Of a stretch of 64,000 bases of DNA, positions 51,501 through 63,500 are shown one piece after another (position 1 is the first letter of the stretch; every line of letters starts with the position of its first letter). The stretch spans positions 1,054,001 to 1,118,000 of the forward strand of contig NZ_NEVJ01000002.1 of assembly GCF_002261425.1 (NCBI RefSeq), written 5' to 3'. The stretch is from Bordetella genomosp. 9. Lineage in GTDB: Bacteria; Pseudomonadota; Gammaproteobacteria; Burkholderiales; Burkholderiaceae_B. Position numbers and translations under genes: made by a program. The notes beneath the pieces are model-generated. The model saw only the letters and a list, made by a program, of their open reading frames with translations. It was not told where the DNA came from and made no database searches.

Positions 51501-54500
51501 CTGGACGCGGCCGCGCTGCGTTCCCGCGCGGCGGCGCTGCTGCCGGACTACATGGTGCCTGCGACTTTCACCGTCATCCTCGCCTTGCCGCGCACCGCCA
51601 ATGGCAAGCTGGATCGACGAGCCCTGCCTGAACCCAGGCGGGCCGACGCCACGCCTGACGACGCGCCGGTCGGGCCGGTGGAAGAAACCCTGGCCGGGAT
51701 CTGGGCCGAGGTCCTGGGCGTGCCGCGCGTGGGCCGCCAGGACAACTTCTTCGAACTGGGTGGCGACTCCATCCTCAGCCTCAAAGTGATGGCGCGCGCG
51801 CGGCGCAAGAACCTGCGCATCGCGCCGCGCTTGATCTTCGATCACCAGACCTTGCAGGCCCTGGCGGCGGCGATCGCCGCCGCTGGTCCGCGCGATGCGC
51901 CGGCAGCGGCCGACGACGCCAAACCGGCCGCACCGCCGCGGCAGCAGCCGCTGATGTCCCATGCGCAGCAGCGGCAATGGTTTCTCTGGCGCATGGATCC
52001 GGCAAGCTCGGCGTATCACGTCAGCGGCGCCATGCGCTTGCGCGGGACGCTGGACCTGCCAGCAGTCTCGCGCGCTTTCGATGCGCTGGCGGCCCGCCAC
52101 GCCGGCCTGCGCACACGCTATCGGCCGACGTCCGACGGCCTGGCCTTGCCGGAGGTTCTCGAATCCGCGCCAGTTATCCTCCGCGAATGCGACCTGCGGC
52201 CCGAACCGCCCGACATGCGGGAGTCGCGGGCGCGCGAAGTAGCCCAGGCGTGGATCGCCGAGCCCTTCGACCTGGAAACAGGCCCCTTGCTGCGGGTGGG
52301 ACTGATCACGCTGGATGATCGGGAACATGTGCTGTTGATCGCGATGCACCACATCGTGTCGGACGGCTGGTCGATGCAGATCCTGGTCGACGAGTTTTCC
52401 TCGCTTTATCGTGCCTGCGCCCAGGGCCAGGCGCCGGTCCTGCCGGACATACCCGGAGACTACCAAGACTACGCGACGCGACAGCGCGCATGGCTGGAGC
52501 AGGGCGAAGGCCGGCGGCAACTGGCCTACTGGATGGACGCGCTGGCCGGCGAACAGCCGGTGCTGCATCTGCCCGTCGACGCACCGCGCCGCGCGGACGG
52601 CGTCTATCGCGCGAGCAGCCACGGTTTCGACCTGCCACCGACGCTGGCGCAGGCGCTGCGGCTGGCGGCGCGGGAGCGCGACGCCACGGTCTACGTGCTG
52701 CTGCTGGCCGCCTTCCAGGCGCTGCTGCACCGCTATTGCGGCGAAACCGACATTCGCGTGGGCGTCCCCATCGCCAACCGGCACCGCGAAGGCACCGAGG
52801 CCATCATCGGCTTCTTCGTCAACACGCAGGTGATGCGCGCGACGATCACGCCGGCCACCACCCTGGATCAGCTCGCCGCGGCGACCCGCGACGCGGCGCG
52901 CCAGGCGCAGGCGCACCAGGACCTGCCGTTCGAGCACCTGGTCGACGCCTTGCAGCCGGACCGGGCGGTGGGCCAGACGCCGCTGTTCCAGGTCATGTTC
53001 AATCACCAGCGGCCCGACTATGGCGCGCTGCGCGCGCTGCCCGGGCTGGAAATCGCCGACTATCCCATCGGCGGGCAGGCCGCGCAGTTCGAGCTGACGT
53101 GCAATACCGCCGAGCTGCCGGATGGCCGCATCGCCGTCAACCTCGTTCATGCCAGCGAGCTGTTCGACCCGCGCACCATCGATCAACTGGGGCGGCATTA
53201 TGTGGCGCTGCTCGAGCAGATGACGCGGGATGCCCACGTCCGTGTGGCGCGCGCGCCCTTGAACGCCGATGCCGAACTTCGGCAACTGGCGCGCTGGGGC
53301 GGCCGGCGTGGGGAAGCCGCGGGTCCGGATGCGATGCCGTCGGGCATCCATCGCCATTTCGAGGCGGCCGTGCGCCGCCATCCGCATGCGCCCGCGCTGG
53401 CCTGCGGCGATGACGTCCTGGATTATGCGACGCTGAATGCACGCGCCAATCGACTCGCGCATCGGTTGATCGCCGCGGGCGTCGGCCCGGAAGTCCGCGT
53501 CGGCCTGGCGGCGCAGCGTTCCGCCGGCATGGTGGTGGCCATGCTGGCCATCCTGAAAGCCGGCGGGGCCTATGTCCCGCTGGACCCCGACTATCCGGAA
53601 GAACGGTTGCGCTATACCGCGCGCGACAGCGGCATGACGCATCTGATGCTGCAGGCGGAGCTGGCGCCGGGAATGGCATGGCTGGCGGACGCCATGCCGG
53701 CGGGCGCGCAGGTGGTGCGCTTCGACCGGACTGGCGCGGACGCGCGCGCCATGGGCGCGGCGGATGACGCCGCCATCGATGACCCGGACGTCGTCGTCGA
53801 CGACGCCAATCTTGCCTACGTCATCTACACGTCGGGCTCCACCGGCCGTCCCAAGGGCGCGCAGCTGTGCCACGGCCAGGTGCGCCGGCTGCTGTCGGCC
53901 ACCGAACCGTGGTTCGGCTTCGGCCCGGGCGACGTCTGGACGCTATTCCACTCCTACGCCTTCGACTTCTCCGTATGGGAGATATTCGGCGCCCTGTGCA
54001 CCGGCGGCAAGCTGGTCGTCGTGCCGCACGACGTCAGCCGCTCGCCCGACGAATTCCTCGAACTGCTGCGCGCGCAAGGCGTGACCGTCCTCAACCAGAC
54101 GCCTTCGGCGTTCCAGCAGCTGATGCGGGCGCCAGGGCTGCACGGCCGCGCCGACGGCCATGGCCTGGCGCTGCGCGTGGTGATCTTCGGCGGCGAGGCG
54201 CTGGAGCCGCGCGCCTTGCTGCCATGGATGTCCGCTTTCGGCGACCAGTCGCCCCGGCTGGTCAACATGTACGGCATTACCGAGACCACGGTGCACGTCA
54301 CGTATCGGCCGATCACGCTGGCCGATGCGGATACCGGCAGCAGCCCCATCGGGATAGGCATTCCGGACCTGGGCCTGTTCGTACTGGATGCGGAAATGGC
54401 GCCGGCACCCATCGGCGTGCCGGGTGAACTTCATGTCAGTGGCGCCGGTCTGGCGCGCGGCTACTTGGACCGTCCGGGCCTGACGGCGGAACGCTTCGTC

Positions 54501-57500
54501 GCGCATCCCGACGGCAAGGGCGAGCGGCTGTATCGCACCGGCGACATGGCGCGCTGGACGCACGACGGCCAGCTGGAATACCTGGGCCGGCTGGACCAAC
54601 AGGTGAAAATCCGTGGCTTTCGTATCGAACTGGGCGAGATCGAAGCTCGGTTGCTGGCGCAACCCGGCGTCAGGCAGGCCGCGGTGCTGGCGCAAGCCGG
54701 CGCGGAAGGCCAGGGCAGGGACCATGCGCGGCTGGTTGCGTATGTGACGCCGGCGAACCTGGACCCCGCCATGCTGCGCCAGGCATTGGAGCGCGGCCTG
54801 CCGGCATACATGGTGCCGGCCGCGATCGTCGCGCTGGACACCTTGCCCATCACGGCCAACGGCAAGCTGGATCGCAAGGCGCTGCCCCAGGCACGCTTCG
54901 AGTCCGGCCAGGAACACGAGGCGCCGCGAGGGCCGGTGGAGGAAGCCCTTGCCGAAACCTGGTGCAAGGTGCTGGGCATCGACCGGCTTGGTCGGCACGA
55001 CAACTTCTTCGAAATCGGCGGCGATTCGATTCTGAGCCTGCAGATCGTGGCGCGGCTGCGGCAGAAGGGCTGGCGCATCACGCCGCGGCAGATGTTCGAA
55101 CGCCAGAGCATCGCGGCCCTGGCGGAACTGGCGGTGCGGCTGGGCGGGCAGGAGGAACGCATCCATCGGCGCGGCGCGGCCGGCCCGCTTGCCGACGGCG
55201 CGTCCGTTGATTCTGCCGGCCAGGAAGACATCGCGGACGACACCGCCCCAGGTCAGGAGGTGCCACTGCTGCCCATCCAGGCTTCGTTCCTGGAACAGCC
55301 GCTGGCCACGCATAATCACTGGAACCAGGCGGTCTTGCTGCGCAGCGATGCGGAGATCGACATCGCCGCGCTGCGCATCGCGCTCGCGGCCGTGGTGGCG
55401 CACCACGATGCGTTGCGGCTGCGCTACCGGCGCGATGCGGACGGCCGTTGGGCGCAACGGTACGTGCAAGCCGATGCACTGGATACGCAAGCGCATGACA
55501 TGCTCTGGGACCTGAGCGCGCGCGACGCCGCTGAGATCGAAGCGCACTGCGCGCGGGCGCAGGCCAGCCTGGATATCGGCAACGGCCCGCTGCTGCGCGC
55601 CGTGCGCATAAGCGTGGCGGACGGGAGCTGGCGCCTGTTGCTGGTGGTCCACCATCTGGCCATCGATGGCGTGTCCTGGCGCATTCTGCTGGAAGACCTG
55701 CGGCTGGCCTACGAACAGGCGCTGCAGTTGACGTCCACGTCCACGTCCACGCCGACGCCGACGGCCACGCCCACTCCCACTCCCACGTTGGCGCCGACAC
55801 TGCCCGCGCGCACCGCCAGCTATGGCGCCTGGGCGCGCTATCTGCGCGGGCAAGCCGCCGCGCACGCGCCCGACGCGCAGTACTGGCTGGAGCAGCCAGC
55901 CGGCGATTTCCCGTCACCGGACCACACCGGCGGCGCCGCGCGCCTACGCGACCAACGACGCGTCGAGATCAGCCTGACGCGCGAACAGACGCAGGCCCTG
56001 CTGCGGCAGGCGCCCGCCGCCTACCGAACGCAGGTCAACGACCTGTTGCTGGCCTCGCTCGCCTCCGCCCTGAGGCACTGGCGCGGCGTGCGCGCGGTCC
56101 GCATCGACCTGGAAGGCCATGGCCGCGAAAGCGGAGCTGAGTCTCCCGCGCCGCCGCGCGATGCCGAACCACCGCATGGTGCCGAGTCGCCGCACGGTGC
56201 CGAATCGCCGCACGACGACACCGTGACGCACGCTGACGCGCCCGACGTCTCGCGCACGGTGGGCTGGTTTACCAGCATCTACCCGGTCGTCCTGGACACG
56301 GACGGCGAACCGGAACAGCTGATCCGCCGCACCAAGGAACAACTGCGCGCCATTCCCCGCAACGGCATAGGCCATGGCGTCCTGAAACAATGGGGCGACC
56401 CATCCGTCCGCGACGCACTGGCAAATGCGCCCCAGGCCTCCATCCTCTTCAACTACCTGGGCCAGTTCGACGCCGGCGTCGGCACGGGCGGCGACTGGCG
56501 TGTCGCCGCCGAAGACGTAGGCGCCGGCCAACTGGACAGCGCATCCTTGTCACACGCGCTGGCTATCAACGGCCGCGTCTATGACGGCCGCCTGACGCTG
56601 GACCTGGGCTATAGCGGCGGGCAGTGGGCCGAAGCGACCATGCGCGACCTGGCCGCCTGCTGGACACAGGCGCTGTCGGCCGTGATCGCGCATTGCACCA
56701 GCGGCGCGCAGGGCGTCACGCCTTCCGATTTCCCGCTGGCGCGGCTGACGCAGGCCGAACTGGACGCGCTGCCCATTCCCGCGCCGGTCACCCAATGGCA
56801 GGACATCTACCCGGTCACGCCCATGCAGGCCGGCATGCTGTTCCATGCCGTCTATGAACGCGACGCCACCACCGCCACTGCCACGTCCACCGCTATGGAT
56901 ACGGCGACGCCGACGGCCGCCGCCACATCGCCCGTCGCCACATCGGCCGCCGCCATCCCGGCGGTCGCTGCCAGCCAACCCTACATCAACCAGCTGCGCG
57001 TCGACGTGCGCGGCCTGGATGCAAGGCGCTTCCAGTCCGCCTGGGAAGCCGCCGTGGCCCGCCACGACGTGCTGCGCACCGGCTTCATCGCCAGGGCCGG
57101 CGCGCCCTTGCAATGGGTCGCCCGCCAGGCCCGGCTGCCATTCGAACAGGTGACACTGCGCGGCGCCAACGACGTGGCCGCGCAACTCGACGCCTTGGCC
57201 GCCGCCCAACGCGCGGCCGGCTTCGACCTCGCGAGCCCGCCCTTGATGCGTTGCATGCTGGTGCGCGTGAACGACGGCACGCACCATTTCATCTGGACCC
57301 ACCATCATCTGCTGCTGGACGGATGGAGCACCTCCCGACTGTTGGGAGAAGTGCTGAGCGAGTACGCGGGGAGGGCGGTCGCGCGTGCCGCGGGACGCTA
57401 CAAGGACTATCTGCACTGGCTTTCCACCCGCGACGCAAAGGCCACCGAGGTCTACTGGACCGGACAATTGCGCCAGCTGGAAGCGCCGACCTTGCTGGCC

Positions 57501-60500
57501 GAAGCCCACGCGCCTGGCCATGCATCCGCCGCGCGGGTCGCGCCGGACATGCGGCCGGACCAGGACCGATACGGCAGCTGGAGCCTGGACCTGGACCAGG
57601 CAACGACCCAATCGCTGGTCGCCTGCGCGCGGCGCGAGCGCGTCACGCTCAATACGCTGGTGCAGGCCGCCTGGTCGCTGGTGTTGAGCCTGCACACCGG
57701 CCAGGACACGGTGGCGTTCGGCGCGACGACGTCGGGCCGCCCGGACGATCTGGCGGGGGCACAGCACGTGCTCGGCCTGTACATCAACACGCTGCCCGTC
57801 CTGGTGCATCTGCGCCCGACGCGGACAGTCGGAGACTGGCTGCGCGAGCTCCAGGCGGGCAACATAGCCGCTCGCGAATACGAGCATACGCCGCTCTATG
57901 CAATACAGCGCTGGGCGGGCCAGGGCGGACAGGCCTTGTTCGACACGCTGCTGGTGTTCGAAAACTATCCGGTCGACGAGGCGTTGGCCCAACCCTTGCC
58001 CGGCGACGTACGGTTCAGCGGACTCGCCACGACGGAGCAGACCAGCTATCCGTTGACGGTGGTCGTTTCGCATCGGGACCACCTGTATCTGCGACTGGGT
58101 CACGACCGGCTGTCGTACGGCGATGCGGAAGCGGAAATGCTGGGGCGTCGCCTGTTGCGGACGCTGTCGCTGTTGGCGTCCGATGGCGATGCGGGCCTGG
58201 GAACGCTGGGCTTGCTGGCGGACCAGGAATGCGATGCGCTGCGGTCGTGGACGGTCGGCGGATCGCTCGTCGATGCCCTGGCAAAATGGCGGGACCAGCC
58301 TGTCCACGCCGTGATCGCGGCGCAGGCGGCCCGCACGCCGGGTGCGGTCGCGGTAAGCATGGCGGTGACGGCGCAGGCCGGCGCAGGCGCTGAGGTCGCC
58401 GGTGGTGCCACCGGCGCCGATGGCGTCGTCACGTTGACCCTGACCTACGCGGAACTGGAACGGCAGTCGAACCGGCTGGCGCATCGGCTGATATCGCTGG
58501 GCGTCGGCCCCGAGCAGCGCGTGGCGATCGCCGCGCATCGACATCCGTCGCTGGTGGTGAGCCTGTTGGCGGTACTCAAGACCGGCGCGGCCTACGTGCC
58601 GCTGGATCCGGAATATCCGGATGATCGGCTGGCCTACATGGTGCAGGACAGCGCGCCCGCGCTGGTGTTGACGCAATCGTGGCTGTCGGATCGCGTACGG
58701 ACATGGACCGACGCGCTCCTGGAGGTCGACACGCTGGACCTGTCCGGCGAACCAGACGATGCCCCGGACGTGCCGGTGCACGCCGAGCAGACGTGCTACG
58801 TGATCTACACATCCGGCTCCACCGGCAGGCCCAAAGGCGCCGCCAATCGCCACATCGGCCTGGGCAATCGCCTGGCCTGGATGCAGCAGGCCTACGGCCT
58901 CGGCACCGACGACGTCGTGCTGCAGAAGACACCCTTCAGCTTCGACGTCTCGGTATGGGAGTTCTTCTGGCCGCTGATGACGGGCGCGCGTCTGGCGCTG
59001 GCCGGCGTGGGCGAGCATCGCGACGCCGAGCGGCTGCTGGCGCGCATCGTCGATCATGGCGTCACGACGCTGCACTTCGTGCCCTCGATGCTGCACGCCT
59101 TCGTGTCGCACTGCGAATCATCGCCGGCCGGCGATGCGTCCATGCTCGACGCAGCCCGGCAGGTACTGCGCCGCGTCTTCTGCAGCGGTGAAGCATTGCC
59201 CGCGGAACTGTGCGCGCGCTTCCAGGCCCTGTTTCCGACGACCGAGCTGCATAACCTTTACGGCCCGACCGAAGCGGCCATCGACGTCACCTTCTGGGAT
59301 TGCGCGAACACCAGCGGCACCGGCGTGCCCATCGGCCGCGCGATCGCGGGCCTGCGCACGCATGTCCTGGACGCGAACCTGAACGAAGTCCCGCCCGGCG
59401 TAGCGGGAGAGTTGTACCTGGGCGGGACAGGCCTGGGCCGAGGCTACCTGAACCGGCCGAGCCTGACCGCCGATCGCTTCATCGCCGATCCCTTCGGCAC
59501 AGGCCAGAGGCTTTATCGCACAGGCGACCTGGCCCGTTGGAATCACGACGGCCAGCTCGAATACCTCGGCCGCCTGGACCATCAGGTCAAGCTGCGCGGC
59601 CAGCGTATCGAGCTGGGTGAAATCGAAGCGCAGCTGCAGGCGCTGCCCGGCGTGCAGCAGGCGGCGGTACTGGCGCAAACGGGCGCGCCATCGGACGCCT
59701 GCAATGCCGGCAATGCCGGTAATTCCAGCACCGCCGCCGGCGCCGCCAGCATGCGCCTGGTCGCGTACGTCACGCCAGCGGACCTGGACGCCACCGCACT
59801 ACGGCAGGCCCTGGAACAGAACCTGCCTGCCTACATGGTCCCTTCCGCCTTCGTCCTGCTGGACAAGCTCCCGGTGACGGCCAACGGCAAGCTGGACCGC
59901 CGGGCGCTCCCCCAAGCCGAATTCACCGCTACGCAAGCCTACGAACCCCCGCAGGGCCAGGCGGAAGAAGCCCTGGCCGCCATCTGGCGCGAGGTCCTCG
60001 GCATCGACCCGATCGGTCGCCACGACAACTACTTCGAAGTCGGCGGCGATTCCATCCTGAGCATCCAGATCGTCGCGCGAGCACGGCAGGCCGGTCTGCG
60101 GCTCACCCCCCGGCAGGTATTCGAGCACCAGACCATCGCCGAACTGGCGAATGACGCCCAGCCCGTCTCCGCGCACGACCCCGCCGCGCCACGACCACAG
60201 GCAGCGGACGCGCCGGTGGCCGGCAGCGACATCGAAGACGTCCATTCCCTTTCGCCGACGCAGGAAGGCATGCTCTTCCACTCGATCGAGGCAAACGGCA
60301 AAGCCCTTTACGTGAACCAGATCAGCGTCCGCATGCACGGCGCCGACGCGCAGCGCCTGGCCGACGCATGGGCGGCGATGGTGGCGCGCCATCCCACCTT
60401 GCGCACGTCCTTCCTGTGGCAAGCCGGCATGGACCGTCCCTTGCAGATCGTCCATCGCGAGGTCGACCCCAACGTCCGTGTCCTCGATTGGCGCGGCCGC

Positions 60501-63500
60501 CCGGATCTGGCGGAGCAACTGGCCGTCCACGCGGCGGCCGAAGCGCAAGCCATCGATCTCGCGCGCGCGCCGCTATCCCGCCTGGCCTTGATCCGCCTGG
60601 ACGCCGACACCCATCAGCTGATCTGGACGCACCATCACCTGCTGCTGGACGGCTGGAGCGCGTCGCGCCTGATGGGCGAGTGGCTGCGTGCCTACGGGGG
60701 CGATGCGCTGCCGCCCGCCGGCCCCGCCTATGGTCGCTACGTGCGTTGGCTGGCGGGCCAGGATCGCCAGGCCAGCGAGCGTTTCTGGCAGCAGGCGCTG
60801 CGGTCGCTGGATGGGCCGACCCTGCTGGCGCAGTGCCCCGGCGCTCGCCAGCAACCGGGCGCGGAAGGCTATGCGCGCATCTACACCCGCCTGGACGCGG
60901 CGCGCACCGCCGGCCTGCGGCGGTTTGCCCAGTCCCAGCGGGTCACGCTGAATACGGTGATTCAGGCAGCCTGGGGCCTGCTGTTGCAGCGCTGCGCAGG
61001 CAAGGACACGGTCGTGTTCGGCGCCACGGTATCGGGGCGTCCCGCCGCCCTGGACGGCGTGGAAGATATCCTGGGCCTGTTCATCAACACCATCCCGGTG
61101 CCCGTCCGCGCGGCGCCGTCGCGGACGGTGGGCGACTTCCTGCGCGACCTGCAGGCGGAAAACCTGCGGCTGCGCGAACACGAACATGCCGGGCTGGCGG
61201 ACATCCAGCGCTGGGCCGGGTCTTCCGGCCGGCCCCTGTTCGACAGCATCATCGTGTTCGAGAACTATCCCGTCGATCGCACCCTGAAGGACCGCGAGCG
61301 CTACGGACTGCGCTTCGAGGACAGCCAGGGCGGCGGCCTGACCGGCTACGTCATGGATATCCAGGTCGTCGCCACCGACGAGATCGAACTGGAGTACTGC
61401 TACGCCACGGCGCAGCTGCCCGAGGCCATGGTGTTCGACCTGCGGCGCCAGATGGAACATCTGCTGCGCGAGATCGAGCGCGATGCGCGGGCGCCCGTGG
61501 GCAGCCTGGGCTGGCTGGACGAAGCAGCGCTGGAGCAGCTGCGGATCTGGGGCCGCGACGCCGGCCAGCCGCCCGCCGGCGAACGGGGCCATGTCCATGA
61601 ACTGATCGCCGCGCATGCGCGGCGGCAACCGGACGCCCTGGCCGTGGTCATGGATGACGACGCATACACCTATGCCGCCCTGGACGCGGCGGCCAACCGC
61701 CTGGCGCATCGCCTGGTGCGCGCGGGCATCGGCCCCGAAGTCCGTGTCGGCGTGGCGATGCCGCGTTCGCTCGATACCGTGGTGGCTTTCCTGACGGTGC
61801 TCAAGGCGGGAGGTACGTACGTCCCGATGGACCTGGATCATCCGGAGGACCGACTGGCCTATATCGCCCGCGACAGCGGTATGGCGCTGCTGCTGACGGC
61901 GGCATCCGCGCCGGCCCACCTGTCGCGCATCGGCGTGCCGGTGCTGGCCTGCGACGCCGCGGCTGCCACCGGCCAGCCATCCACCCCACCGCGCGTGCGC
62001 CTGTCGCCGGACAACCTTGCCTACATCATTTACACGTCCGGCTCCACCGGCAAGCCCAAGGGCGTGGCGGTCAGCCACGGTCCGCTCGCCATGCACTGCC
62101 AGGCCACGGCGCGCATCTATGGCATGACGCCGGATTCGCGCGAGCTGCTGTTCATGTCGTTCTCGTTCGACGGCGCGCATGAGCGATGGCTGACGGCGTT
62201 GACGACCGGCGCGCGCCTGGCGGTGCGCGGCCAGGATCTTTGGACGGCGCAGGAATCGCTGGAGGCCTTGCGCCGATACGGCATCACCAATGCGGCCTTC
62301 CCGCCCGCCTATCTGGCGCAGATGGCGGAACATGCCGCAGTGCATGGCAACGCGCCGCCGATGGACCTGTACGTGTTCGGCGGCGAGGCGATGCCGCGCG
62401 CGGTCTACGAGCGGGTGCGCACGCACCTGCCGGCGCGCAGCTATATCAACGGCTATGGTCCCACCGAGACCGTGGTAACGCCCCTGATCTGGAAGACGCC
62501 GGCCGACGCGGGCTTCGATTGCGCCTATGCGCCCATCGGCAAGACGGTGGGCGAGCGGCAGCTGTATGTGCTGGACGCGGACCTGCGGCCGGTGCCGGTC
62601 GGGCACGTCGGCGAGCTGTATATCGGCGGCTACGGTGTCGCGCGCGGCTATCTGGGGCGCATGGCGCTGACGGCGGAAAGCTTTGTCGCCGATCCGTTCG
62701 GAGAGCCGGGCGCGCGCATGTATCGCAGCGGGGATATGGTGCGGTGGCTGCCGGATGGCAATGTGGAGTACATCGGCCGGCGCGACAACCAGGTGAAGAT
62801 CCGCGGATTCCGCATCGAACTGGGCGAAGTGGAATCGCGCATCCTGGCGCTGCCAGGCGTGGAAGAGGCCGCCGTCGTGGTGCACCAGGGACCGTCCGGG
62901 ACGCAATTGGCCGCCTACGTCGGCGCGGGACAGCAGAGCACCGGCAACCCCGGCGCCCATGCCCTGGCGGCCCGCCTGCGCACGCAGCTCGCCGCGCGGT
63001 TGCCGGACTACATGGTTCCGGCATCCATCACGGTGCTGCCCAGACTGCCGCGCCTGATCAGCGGCAAGCTGGACCGTCAGGCCTTGCCCGCGCCCAGCGC
63101 GTCGGCGCAGCGGGAGTTCGTGGCGCCGTCCACCGACGCGGCGCGCCAGCTTGCCGCCATCTGGGAAAACGTGCTGGACGTCCCCCGCGTGGGACAGACC
63201 GACAACTTCTTCGAGCTGGGCGGCGATTCGCTGCTGAGCCTCAAGATGTTGAGCCGCGTACGCGCGCTTGCGCATCCGGACCTGTCGTTCACGCTGCGCG
63301 ACCTGATGCGCCAGCCCACCATCGCCGGCCTGCTGGGCCTGGAGGCTATCCAGCCCCCGGCGCCGATTCCGCTGAACGGCGGGCAGGGCGCGCGCGCGCC
63401 CTTGTTCTGCGTGCATGCGGGCATGGGCACGCTCTACGACTACCAGCCGCTGGCCAGGGCGTTCGACGGCATCCAGCCGGTATACGGCCTGCCATGCCGC

